DNA from: Candidatus Woesearchaeota archaeon
GTDB taxonomy: Archaea > Nanobdellota > Nanobdellia > Woesearchaeales > UBA10216
Length of the DNA stretch: 42,812 bases
Reading direction: 5' to 3'
NCBI GenBank assembly: GCA_018303115.1
Contig: JAGVYT010000013.1
Location: forward strand, 1-42,812
Under the pieces are notes generated by a model. That model searched no databases. It was not told the origin of the DNA and saw nothing but the letters and a program-made list of their open reading frames with translations. A program made the translations under genes and the position numbers. Shown here in pieces: positions 33,873 through 42,812 of the stretch (the first letter of the stretch is position 1; each line of letters opens with the position of its first letter).

Positions 33873-35249
33873 ATGGCATCCATAAAGGTAGGGCTGGAAA
33901 TACACGGGTATTTGCATATGGACAGCAAGGCAAAGCTGTTCTGCGACTGCAAAACTGGAGATGCCCCTCCGAACAGCAGCATCTGCCCCATATGCACCGG
34001 AATGCCTGGGAGCAAGCCGATGGCTCCCAACAGGGAAGCTGTTGACAAGATTATCTCCATAGCAGGAATGCTTGACTGCAAGATAAACAAGCGCCTGTTA
34101 TTTCAGAGAAAGCACTACTCATGGCCTGACATGCCAACTGGCTACCAGCGCACGATGTCAGGAAGCTATTCTGTTCCTGTAGGAGAAAACGGGAGTTTCC
34201 TGAATATCAGGATAGCTGATGTTCACCTTGAGGAGGACCCGGCAAGGTGGCAGCCGGAGACAGGCTATGTGGATTATAACAGGAGCGGTTTTCCATTGGT
34301 TGAGATAGTCACAGAGCCGGACTTCACTTCGGCAGTTGATGTTAGGGAATGGCTTAAGAAGCTTGTGACAATGCTTTCCTACATAAAGGCCATTGACCCT
34401 GATGCCGGCATTAAATCAGACGTAAATGTGTCAATAGGCCCGGATTTTAACAGGGTTGAGATAAAGAACGTTAACTCCTTCAAGAGCATAATACAGGCTA
34501 TCGAGTATGAAGTGAGAAGGCAACAGGGCGAAATCAGGGAAGGTAAAAAGATAGGCATGCAGACCAGAGCCTGGAGCGATAATGCCCGCGTAACAGTTTT
34601 TATGAGGAAAAAGGAGCAGGCTATGGACTACATGTTCATACCCGAGCCCGACCTGCCTGTTGTAGGATTAACTGATGCCTGGATTAAGGGGATTGTTTCA
34701 AGGCTTCCTGAAAAGCCTGCGCAGAAAGTTGAGCGCTATGTCAAGAAGTTAAAGATAAACAAGGCAGATGCCGAGGTTTTGAGTTCTGAAATACTTCTGG
34801 CAGAGCTTTTTGAAAAGGTTGCTCGCGAAATAAGTCCGATAGTGGCTGCGCGGTGGCTGAGAAGGGAGCTGCTGCGTGTTTTGAACTACAACAAAAAGGG
34901 GCTGCACGAACTGGAGGCGGACGAGAGGCATATAATACAGTTGCTGAAGCTTGTTGAAGGCAGAAAGATTACTGATGAGACTGCCAAGAAGATGCTTGAA
35001 AAGCTTGTTGAGAAGCCTTTTGATGTTGACAAATACGTGAAAAAGGAGAAATTAGCTGCTGTATCCGACACAGCTACTCTGGAAAAATACTGCATGCAAG
35101 CAATTTCGGAGAACCGGCAGGCAGTGGCTGATTATAAAGCCGGCAATGAAAAGGCGCTTAACTTCATCGTGGGCAATGTAATGCGCAAGTCAAAAGGCAA
35201 GGCAACTCCGCAGCAGGTTAACTATATTCTGAAGAAGCTGATAGGATAA
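33873..35249 (+). CDS. gatB: Asp/Glu-tRNA amidotransferase subunit B
   Basis: VGLEIHGYL...KLFCDCKTGDAPPNSSICPICTGMPGSKP; FPLVEIVTEPDF; SDVNVSI; RVEIKNVNSFKSI; C-terminal ATPQQVNYILKKLIG. Confidence 0.93.
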   Translation: MASIKVGLEIHGYLHMDSKAKLFCDCKTGDAPPNSSICPICTGMPGSKPMAPNREAVDKIISIAGMLDCKINKRLLFQRKHYSWPDMPTGYQRTMSGSYSVPVGENGSFLNIRIADVHLEEDPARWQPETGYVDYNRSGFPLVEIVTEPDFTSAVDVREWLKKLVTMLSYIKAIDPDAGIKSDVNVSIGPDFNRVEIKNVNSFKSIIQAIEYEVRRQQGEIREGKKIGMQTRAWSDNARVTVFMRKKEQAMDYMFIPEPDLPVVGLTDAWIKGIVSRLPEKPAQKVERYVKKLKINKADAEVLSSEILLAELFEKVAREISPIVAARWLRRELLRVLNYNKKGLHELEADERHIIQLLKLVEGRKITDETAKKMLEKLVEKPFDVDKYVKKEKLAAVSDTATLEKYCMQAISENRQAVADYKAGNEKALNFIVGNVMRKSKGKATPQQVNYILKKLIG

Positions 35250-35395
35250 TTTCCGGTGTTTCTGAAAAATTTTTAATGCCTTTATAAGCGCTGCTCTTAT
35301 TTTTTCAGCCGTGTTGTTGTTATTTTCGGTTTTCCCGGAATATTTACGGTTTTTTCCTGCCAAAACGTATTAATTCAGTGGGAACTTAAGTTTGC

Positions 35396-36691
35396 ATGAA
35401 GCGTAACAACAGGCTCGAGTTTCTGAGAAAAAGGGTTTTGAATAAGGAAATAGGCAGCAGAAAAAAGCATAGCAAACCAATAGAGCTCATAGTAAAAACA
35501 GAATTCAAAAAGCGTGACTGGCTTGCAAAAGAGCTTGGCAGGGTTGGAAAAGTAACCCGTGTTTTTAGCGCCATACCTTATCTCAGCTTTTTGTGCGACG
35601 CTGCAGACGCTTATGACCTGAATCAGGTGTTTCGAAGATTGGCTGACGACAGGGCTTACAAGTCTATTGCAGCCGCTATTTCGGTAATTGATGTTTCTAA
35701 CACGTTTAGCATCCCAAGCATCACTAAGAATGCTAACAGAGGTAAAAGCAGTGAATTGTGGAATCTTGGTGATATTGGCGCTTATGAGGCGCAGAGGATT
35801 GCTCTGGGAGAAGGGGTAAAAGTAGCAATAATAGACACTGGCGTTGATTATAACCATCCTGAAGTCAGCGGCAGCTTTGGAAGCGTCAGGGGCTATGATT
35901 TTGTCCGCAATGTTTCCGACCCTATGGATTTTAACGGGCACGGAACCCATGTTGCTGGAATAGCCCTTGGAAGGAATTACGGTATAGCCCGGGCTTCAGT
36001 AGTTTACGCTGTGAGGGTTCTTGATGAGGCTGGCATGGGAAGCGAGGCGGACACCATTGCCGGAATGGACTGGGCAGATAAACAAGATGCAGACGTGGTT
36101 AACCTAAGCTTGGGAAGCCCTTATGCCTCGGCAGCCCTGGAGGACATGTGCTATTACCTTGCAAACAAAGGCACTCTGATAGTCGCAGCTGCCGGCAATT
36201 CTGGTTTTGGGCCAAACTATCCTGCTGCTTTTGGGGAGCCGGTGATAGCGGTAGCGGCCGTGGATGAGCAAAACAGGCATGCTGGCTTCAGCAACGTTTA
36301 CGAGACAAATGACATTTCAGCCCCGGGGGTTGATATAGTATCCTCCTACAACGGGGGGTATGCCAGTCTGTCAGGCACTTCCATGGCAGCACCGCATGTT
36401 ACCGGAAGCCTTGCCCTGGTTCTTTCTGCGCTTAAAAGCAACCGTGACTTAGGGGCTCTCATGGAGGATACAGCGCAAAATCTGGAAGAGGGGAGCTTTC
36501 CTGAGAGGGATGTTTATGGTGCGGGACTGTTAAGGGTTGACTTGATGGCAAAAGCGGTTGTTGAAAACCGGATGAAAAGCCCGTTTCATAGCTATGGAAG
36601 GAAAGTGGTGAACGTCTTGAAAGGGGAAGTGGTGAACGTCTTGAAAGGGGAAGTGGTGAACGTCTTGAAAGAGGTGCTTTGGGGTGAATGA
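35396..36691 (+). CDS. subtilisin-like serine protease (S8)
   Basis: VAIIDTGVDYNHPEV (Asp), NGHGTHVAGIALG (His), SLSGTSMAAPHVTGSLAL (Ser). Confidence 0.93.
   Translation: MKRNNRLEFLRKRVLNKEIGSRKKHSKPIELIVKTEFKKRDWLAKELGRVGKVTRVFSAIPYLSFLCDAADAYDLNQVFRRLADDRAYKSIAAAISVIDVSNTFSIPSITKNANRGKSSELWNLGDIGAYEAQRIALGEGVKVAIIDTGVDYNHPEVSGSFGSVRGYDFVRNVSDPMDFNGHGTHVAGIALGRNYGIARASVVYAVRVLDEAGMGSEADTIAGMDWADKQDADVVNLSLGSPYASAALEDMCYYLANKGTLIVAAAGNSGFGPNYPAAFGEPVIAVAAVDEQNRHAGFSNVYETNDISAPGVDIVSSYNGGYASLSGTSMAAPHVTGSLALVLSALKSNRDLGALMEDTAQNLEEGSFPERDVYGAGLLRVDLMAKAVVENRMKSPFHSYGRKVVNVLKGEVVNVLKGEVVNVLKEVLWGE
36605..36676 (+). repeat. 3 tandem copies of a 24-bp unit encoding VVNVLKGE
   Basis: gtggtgaacgtcttgaaaggggaa repeated; last copy diverges at its end. 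Confidence 0.9.
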
Positions 36692-36953
36692 CTACGAAAT
36701 AGGGAACCTCTACATCATAAGGGTTATGGAAGATGACGTGTTGCTCAGGGCAGATAAGTTAGTAGAGCTTGAAGAGACGTTAAATAAGGATGCAAGGGCA
36801 AGGCTTGAGCACATAATAGGGCCTATATCCGCAGCTATAGCTTTTTTGTACGACCAGCAGCTGGTGAATGAGCTGGAAAAGAGGGGCTATGAGCTGATAC
36901 CCCAGCAAAGGACGAAGATGATTGAATGGGAAAGGGACAAAAAAGCGGGGTGA
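36684..36953 (+). CDS. hypothetical protein (89 aa)
   Basis: GTG start overlapping the protease gene stop. Confidence 0.55.
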   Translation: MNDYEIGNLYIIRVMEDDVLLRADKLVELEETLNKDARARLEHIIGPISAAIAFLYDQQLVNELEKRGYELIPQQRTKMIEWERDKKAG

Positions 36954-36967
36954 ACTTTTGATTTATA

Positions 36968-38197
36968 CTATAGCTTAACATTCAGTATCTTTTCAACATC
37001 ATCTTTCAGTCTTTTTTCAAAGGTTGCTGTTGTTTCCCCCTCGCCTTTCTCATTGTTTAAAGCAGCCATGAGCTTTTTTGTGAGTTCAAATTCCGATTCA
37101 GGGCTTAAGTTGTCAACTTTTATTTTTGAAAGGTGCTCCCTTATTATGGCGTCCTCAGTGTCTTCAACAGATTCTGTGCTGATTTTAACTTCCTCAAACT
37201 CGGAGCTTGTTAGTGCAGAGGTATTTTTCATGACAAAATGGGCGCTTTTGTCGTATATTGCGTCAAAAATAGGCTTAAAGCCGATTTCAGAAGGCTTGCC
37301 GATTCTTAACTTTCCGGAAAGGCGTATGGTAACAATTGTGTTGTTGAACTCCTTGTTGGCTATTTGCTCTTTTATTGCTGATTCAACTTCTGCTACGGAT
37401 TTGCGGTTGCAGTCTGCAGAAATGCTGAAAACATTATGAATCATAACCCTCTCAAACAAAACTTCTAAATCAGCAGCTTTTTTTTCAACAATGTAAAAAC
37501 CGCCGCAGCCTAGCTTTTCAATCTCACGGAAGTTGTTGGGAAACAAAGGGCCTGTATTGGCTATGGTTCCGTAACCAGGTTGCTGCTTGACATAAGGCTC
37601 ATGGACATGCCCGCCTGCATAATAGCTGAAATTTTTCGGGAAAGCTGACAGGGGGGTTGAATCCATTTTTTCCAAACCTTGTGGTTTGAACTCTGAAACA
37701 GCTGTATGGAACATGAAAATCTTGAAGCCTTCCTCTGCTTCCAGGTTTTCCTTAATCAGGCTGTCAAAATATTTTCTCTCAAGCATTCCTTTCCTTCCTA
37801 TAATGCCTGTAATTTTTGCCCCTGTTTTTTCATCGGCAGTGAAGCGCAATTGAAGTTTGTTGTCAACAACGCTCCCTTTCATCACGTTGGTCAGAAGCCC
37901 TGCATTTTCAAGGACGTCCAGAATTGTCTTTCCTGTGGGGGAAAAGTCATGGCTTCCGGCAATCGCGTAAACAGGGATTCCCCTGTCATTTGTTTCCTTG
38001 AGCTTCTTGACAACGTCCTTCAGGTTGTCTATGGAAGGGAGTGATGTGTTAAAGAAATCGCCGCTTATAAGGATGAAATCCGCATTTTTTTCAAAGCACA
38101 TATCAGCCGATTTCAGGAAGGCTTCAGTGCTTGCATTAGCCAGCCTCGGGTCTCTCCAAGAGCCTATGTGCACATCAGCAAAATGGGCGAACTTCAT
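36968..38197 (-). CDS. mre11: Mre11/SbcD-type exonuclease
   Basis: FAHFADVHIGSWRDPRL; ISGDFFNTSLP; AIAGSHDFSPTG; YYAGGHVHEPY. Confidence 0.9.
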   Translation of the reverse strand: MKFAHFADVHIGSWRDPRLANASTEAFLKSADMCFEKNADFILISGDFFNTSLPSIDNLKDVVKKLKETNDRGIPVYAIAGSHDFSPTGKTILDVLENAGLLTNVMKGSVVDNKLQLRFTADEKTGAKITGIIGRKGMLERKYFDSLIKENLEAEEGFKIFMFHTAVSEFKPQGLEKMDSTPLSAFPKNFSYYAGGHVHEPYVKQQPGYGTIANTGPLFPNNFREIEKLGCGGFYIVEKKAADLEVLFERVMIHNVFSISADCNRKSVAEVESAIKEQIANKEFNNTIVTIRLSGKLRIGKPSEIGFKPIFDAIYDKSAHFVMKNTSALTSSEFEEVKISTESVEDTEDAIIREHLSKIKVDNLSPESEFELTKKLMAALNNEKGEGETTATFEKRLKDDVEKILNVKL

Positions 38198-38250
38198 GCT
38201 GGAAAGGGGATTCCGGGCAGTATAAAATTGTTTTCAAGGCAATGCCATAA

Positions 38251-40833
38251 TCAGGCCAAGGTAGCTTTAGAATGTATCCCCCAAATGGTTGGATCATAAG
38301 ATGCAGAATCCAACGCATAAACAACATTAGCCGGGTCCTGAAAGGCTGCTTTAAACTTGTCCGGCATACCAGAGAAATCAAGTGTAATTTGAGCGCCTTC
38401 AATTCCTCTAAACTTGCCTGTAGCCCTTAAATAAGGATGATATACGCCTGTAACACCGCCTTCCTCAAGCTGCCTGATAAAATCGGGATTTGAAAGGTGA
38501 TAAATAATAACACTGCCTTTATCAAAGGGCGGCATCCCCAGATTCTTTCTTCTGACAGCTCTTTCATATACTGATGATGCAAGATATTCGTCTATTATAA
38601 GTCTCCAGTCGGAATCCCTTTGTTGGCTTGGCTGCAGTAATTCTGCCATAAGTTCGCTGTCAATAATCTTCCAAGCATACAATCGCCCTAATTCAGTCGC
38701 TTTCGACCTTTGCAAAAGGCCTTTTTCTTCCAAATATTCAACAATGGGCTCCAGTTCTGAAGAAACACAGCCTATTGAAAATTGTTTTCCTCTCACACCT
38801 TTAGCGAAGTCCATAAGTGAATTTGCAACTATTCTGTGGTCTGCCCCGGCAAGGATTGCCAGACTAAGCAAATGTTTAACAACGTCTTCAGAAACGCCAA
38901 GTTCTCTTGCTGCGCTACCATAGGAAACTGTTTCAATATAACTCTCTTCAGCAACTGCTGGCGTTTCACCAACTAAATCAGAAATTTCTTCACCACCCAA
39001 ATCAACATCAGGAGGGAATTCCTCATCCGCTATAGAAGCAGAAAAATCGTCCGGGTATATTTTACCATCCGGCTCTACCGGAGCAGCATCATCCTCACGA
39101 AGAACATCTTCCACTGTAGGCAGTGTTTTATGTTTGGCGCCTGCAGGTCTGCTACTTGGTTTAGAAGCCTTTGGTAATTTTCTCTTACCTTGCAGCATAA
39201 TTTCTAAAATGTCTTCTAAATGCTCAACAGAGTAAACAAAAAAGTTAGAGCCGGGAATCTTCTGAACATAACCCGAGCCAATAAGCTCTGGCAGCCGCCT
39301 AGAGAATCTCGCTTTATATCGTAGTATGGAGTTAAAAGCGGGATTACGCTCCGCAAGAGCCTCCTGAAACTCAGATGAAACTATAACTTTTCTGCCGTTC
39401 ATCAAATCCTCAAAACCGGATGTAGTCTTAATAGCGCCATCGTTGACTATAATCAAACTAGACTTGACCAAAGAGGAATATGCACTAGGAGGCAAACCAT
39501 ACTCAGCCATAAAAGAGGCCTTAACAGCGCCTGCTCGGAGTCTTGGAGGTGCTGGCTTGATAGCTGATTTAATAGTTGCAGGAGAAGAGTGCTGTCCTCT
39601 TGAAAGAATCCTTAAAATATCTTCCAAGTGATTGGGAGAATACAGAAAATGAGATGTGTTTCCAATTCTCATGATATGACCTGAAGCTTCAAGAGCATGG
39701 CGTCTATTTGTAAATCTAGTTCTATATGCAGAACTATTTGGGTTTAAACTTGGTTCAATTCTATGAAGAAGTTCACGAAGCTCAGCATGATTCAAAAATC
39801 TCCTCCCTTCCATTAAGCTATCAAAAGCAGGCGTTGTTCTTATTCCGGCAGATGTAACTGCTATCAACTTCGTACAAAGGAAATGTTTATAGGCTCCGGA
39901 AGGCATTCCGTATTTCTTAGTAAATTCAGCTTTAAGCTCAGTAAAGGTAAAGGCATGGCCTCTACGAAGTTGCGGAAATGTTATAGTGTCTGCAGTTATA
40001 ATATCTGCAATACTTTGAAATTTTAAAGGGTTGGAAAAATAAACATTCTGATTGCTTCCTGGAAACCCAAACTCATAAATCAGCCCTTTAGATGTCAGAA
40101 TTGTCAGTCTTTTTCTCCAATGCTGATGAAAATTTACAGATGTAAGCTTTTTACCTTTCCCATTTAGAAATGTTCTTATAGCCAAGGGATGGAGAACCTC
40201 TTTATCCCTGATTCTATTCCAAAAATCTTGGGGTAACAGCAATTCACCGTCATCCCTTGTTCGAATTACTCCCAAATTTACCAGCGTTTCTAAGGCAGCA
40301 CTACTGATTTTTTTCTCTTCTGCAAACTGCTCTCTCGGCAAAACTACCGGCTCTGCCCAGTCGAAAAGATATGCTGATAAAGTTGGAAGAGGCTGCTTCG
40401 TGGAAGGCTCTAATTTCATGATTTCCAAAAAACGGCTCCAGCTCGCATTATCAGTTCTATACAAAGAAAACCAATTTTTTGAATTTTTGCTGCCTATATG
40501 CATAAACAGTCCAGCTTCCTCAAGCAAACCTGTTTTTATGCTAAAGAAGGCATCAAAGGTGAGTCGGCCAGATTCATAACAAACTGCTGCAAATTCTGTT
40601 GGATGAAAAACAGCCCTGCCTTCAATTAACTTATCAAAAGCAGAAGAATCTGTAACTTTGCCATCTTCCCCTCTAACCAATTGATTTTCAAGAAGAATCC
40701 TATATTGACGGGTATTCAAATTGTGTTTAATAAGAAACTCCAATACAGAAAGGGGAGAGGTTCCAGCAGGAGCAGCAGCTTCTTGCAGACCGACAGGTTC
40801 CCCAACGAGAGAATCTATATTGTCAGCCGACAT
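38251..40833 (-). CDS. uncharacterised 860-aa protein with four tandem about 115-aa modules
   Basis: ATG at 40833 preferred over TTG at 40851; repeated pattern F..LM.GR....EF/L.....R......GY.....N.F.YS..HLEDIL.I; own TATA at about 40850-40860. Confidence 0.75.
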   Translation of the reverse strand: MSADNIDSLVGEPVGLQEAAAPAGTSPLSVLEFLIKHNLNTRQYRILLENQLVRGEDGKVTDSSAFDKLIEGRAVFHPTEFAAVCYESGRLTFDAFFSIKTGLLEEAGLFMHIGSKNSKNWFSLYRTDNASWSRFLEIMKLEPSTKQPLPTLSAYLFDWAEPVVLPREQFAEEKKISSAALETLVNLGVIRTRDDGELLLPQDFWNRIRDKEVLHPLAIRTFLNGKGKKLTSVNFHQHWRKRLTILTSKGLIYEFGFPGSNQNVYFSNPLKFQSIADIITADTITFPQLRRGHAFTFTELKAEFTKKYGMPSGAYKHFLCTKLIAVTSAGIRTTPAFDSLMEGRRFLNHAELRELLHRIEPSLNPNSSAYRTRFTNRRHALEASGHIMRIGNTSHFLYSPNHLEDILRILSRGQHSSPATIKSAIKPAPPRLRAGAVKASFMAEYGLPPSAYSSLVKSSLIIVNDGAIKTTSGFEDLMNGRKVIVSSEFQEALAERNPAFNSILRYKARFSRRLPELIGSGYVQKIPGSNFFVYSVEHLEDILEIMLQGKRKLPKASKPSSRPAGAKHKTLPTVEDVLREDDAAPVEPDGKIYPDDFSASIADEEFPPDVDLGGEEISDLVGETPAVAEESYIETVSYGSAARELGVSEDVVKHLLSLAILAGADHRIVANSLMDFAKGVRGKQFSIGCVSSELEPIVEYLEEKGLLQRSKATELGRLYAWKIIDSELMAELLQPSQQRDSDWRLIIDEYLASSVYERAVRRKNLGMPPFDKGSVIIYHLSNPDFIRQLEEGGVTGVYHPYLRATGKFRGIEGAQITLDFSGMPDKFKAAFQDPANVVYALDSASYDPTIWGIHSKATLA

Positions 40834-40983
40834 TATTAGCACGCTAATCAAGCCCAGTATAAAACTTTTATCTATATGTGGTCAACTTCCCAATAATCAA
40901 GTTGAGTTCAGCATCAACAACAGATGTAATCCCGAAAAGTTCCGCTATTTACCCAACTTGATATAACAACTTGGCTTTACACA

Positions 40984-42513
40984 CTAATGCAGCCCTGCAA
41001 ATTCTGTCTTGTATTCAGTCTTTGGCTGTTTCTCAAGCAAATCCTCATACAATGGAACTTTAACAGGAACAGCAAACTTAGAGAATGTGCTTGTTACTAT
41101 TGCCTCGCCTATGTCCAGGGAGGCTATTGCGCGGTCGTCCTGACTTAAGTCCTGTGAAGCTGATTCTATGACTGCTTTTCTCTCAGGGGCCGTTTCAAGT
41201 CCTAAAATTATTTTTGTGCTGATGTTTGCAAGTACCTGCCTTGGCATTAGAGAGGGAAGCTGGGTTATCGCAGTTAAACCAAGCCTGAATTTGCGGCCTT
41301 CTCTTGCGATTCTGGAAAAAATGTTCGGGCCCTGCTCAAGCGCATCCTTCCCAAGAACGCTGGGCGCTTCCTCCAGAACAACAGAGAGAACAGGCTTGTC
41401 TTTGAGCTCGCCTGTCGTTTTGTAGTTCTGGTATCTGTTAAAAAGTTCGGAAGCGACTATGCTTCCCACCAGTATTTCAACCTGGCTGCTTAAGCTGGAA
41501 GTGTCTATTATGACTGCCTTTGATTTTTCCATGTCATCTGCAATGTCGGAAACAGTTGAAATCCCTGATTGGATGTCAAAAATGCCTTTTGAGTAAATCT
41601 CACTGCCAGATATTTCCAGATTAAGAAGCTGCAGCAGCCTTCTTTTGACGACAAGTATGGTTGCCTCATGGAAAAACCCTTCCAGAATTTCATCTTCTTC
41701 AAGAAGAATTGCCGTTATCCATTTAGAGCCGTATTTGCGGTAGTAGGCGTACAGCGCTTCCTTCTGCGGCTCAGACCAGAATACAACACCGTTGAAGTGG
41801 GCAGGTTGTATCTTGCTTATGTTGATTGCGAGGGTTCTTGCTCCGGTAGGGGGAGTGTTTGGGGTGTAGTAAACAACCTTGTCTGAGCAGTCTTTTAGCC
41901 CTGCCTTGTTTCTTCCATAGTATTCATCATGCGGGTCAAGAATAAGAAAACCTGCATATTCCCCTTGTAAAGCGCTGTGGATAATGCATGACATTAAATT
42001 GGATTTCCCTCTCCCTGTTTGCGCAGCTATAAGAACGTGGTGCGAGAACATATCCTCGCCGTTAAGATAGACTTCTGCATCAGCCGCCTTGCTTCCTGTG
42101 CGGAGGTTTCCGATAAACAGGGGGTTTTCAGGCTTTTCAAGAAAGTCATTGCAGGAAGCGTCTAGTTCTTCAACGCTTGAAAAGAAATCCGGCAGGGTTT
42201 TGCACACCCTTAAAGTGCCGTGTTTTAGCAGAAGCAATGGCTTCAGAAACGCCAGAGTGTAGTTGCGAAGTTCTGCGTCCATCAGTTCCAGGTCGTTATC
42301 GCTTTCAAGCTTCATTCCGGAAATCATCTCAAGGTTTTGCTGCGAGAGCTGGGAGCCGTAAACAAGGTCAAACACCTGAAGCAGAACCTTGCCCTGGCTG
42401 GTCTGGGCAGTCAGCAGCTGGCCTATTTCGAGTTTGGCATCGGATTTCTGCCTTACAACAATGCTGTCGAAAGATCCGGAAATGACCTGCCCTGTTGTCT
42501 TCGCCACATACAA
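40984..42513 (-). CDS. herA: HerA-family DNA translocase/helicase ATPase
   Basis: [85 protein letters not shown]. Confidence 0.9.
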   Translation of the reverse strand: MYVAKTTGQVISGSFDSIVVRQKSDAKLEIGQLLTAQTSQGKVLLQVFDLVYGSQLSQQNLEMISGMKLESDNDLELMDAELRNYTLAFLKPLLLLKHGTLRVCKTLPDFFSSVEELDASCNDFLEKPENPLFIGNLRTGSKAADAEVYLNGEDMFSHHVLIAAQTGRGKSNLMSCIIHSALQGEYAGFLILDPHDEYYGRNKAGLKDCSDKVVYYTPNTPPTGARTLAINISKIQPAHFNGVVFWSEPQKEALYAYYRKYGSKWITAILLEEDEILEGFFHEATILVVKRRLLQLLNLEISGSEIYSKGIFDIQSGISTVSDIADDMEKSKAVIIDTSSLSSQVEILVGSIVASELFNRYQNYKTTGELKDKPVLSVVLEEAPSVLGKDALEQGPNIFSRIAREGRKFRLGLTAITQLPSLMPRQVLANISTKIILGLETAPERKAVIESASQDLSQDDRAIASLDIGEAIVTSTFSKFAVPVKVPLYEDLLEKQPKTEYKTEFAGLH

Positions 42514-42553
42514 ATGGTTTTCCGGTTGGTATTTATTGTTTTTGCAACTGCTG

Positions 42554-42711
42554 GGCGTTGCCCCGAATCCTGTTCGTGTAGCTATTGCATGCCCTCAAAC
42601 CTGTTCTCCAAAACTTCTATGACCACTCTATGGCTCACATACGGCAGAGCAGGAGGGAGGAAGTAAAGAGGAAGCGATAAACATTCGAGAAAGCTCTTTT
42701 AGGACAACGCC
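42554..42711 (+). ncRNA. candidate structured RNA, second member of the pair; strand uncertain
   Basis: GGCGTTG/CAACGCC and TCCTGTTC/GAGCAGGA pairings; CCCGAATCCTGTT and CTCTTTTAGGACA shared with 32703-32777. Confidence 0.35.
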
Positions 42712-42748
42712 GAACTGCTGCTAAAATTTATAAACTCGCCGTAACAGC

Positions 42749-42812
42749 ATGGCGAAGCGTGGTGGACATAGAGGCGATAGCCGACCAGGAAAGGACAAGC
42801 ATAAGCTATGCT
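42749..42812 (+). CDS. 5' end of a CDS truncated by the window: MAKRGGHRGDSRPGKDKHKLC...
   Basis: TATA-like atttataaac about 20 nt upstream; open to window end. Confidence 0.4.
   Translation, partial: MAKRGGHRGDSRPGKDKHKLC

Noticed and set aside
1-42812. CRISPR arrays
   Set aside because: No regularly spaced direct repeats seen; dispersed hairpins and the 24-bp tandem repeat do not have spacer structure.

Overview
The window appears to be a stretch of an archaeal chromosome, probably DPANN/Woesearchaeota-like. That placement is inferred from RFC-small, the RNase P Rpp30-type subunit, HerA and Mre11, GatB, a PRC-barrel protein, and TATA boxes about 25 nt upstream of many start codons. Main blocks: (1) a Cas4-like PD-(D/E)XK protein with no CRISPR array; (2) MscS and GDT1-type membrane proteins; (3) a tightly coupled bacterial-type oxidative pentose phosphate operon (zwf-gnd-pgl); (4) a metal/thiol island at about 7.1-21.4 kb, probably copper. 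It contains a YHS-HMA-HMA CPC-ATPase, DUF302, DUF411, a Met-rich protein, a PadR-TRASH-like fusion, two membrane-anchored winged-HTH regulators, three divergent paralogs of an exported CC/CxH protein, a DsbA-like protein, a frameshifted CuA-type cupredoxin lipoprotein, DoxX, and several membrane proteins with Cys/His motifs in or near TM segments; (5) RFC-small plus a large coiled-coil protein; (6) a surface-protein locus with duplicated CARDB-type proteins and paralogous lipoproteins; (7) Rpp30, TtuA/CTU1-like, GatB, subtilase; (8) HerA, then an 866-aa protein with four tandem modules, then Mre11. Non-coding observations include hairpin repeats with conserved loops and compensatory stem changes, a twin-hairpin element found twice, a GTTTCA/TGAAAC operator-like motif shared by two island loci, and a pair of intergenic sequences that look like one structured-RNA family. 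All calls were made by eye; no searches or folding were run.
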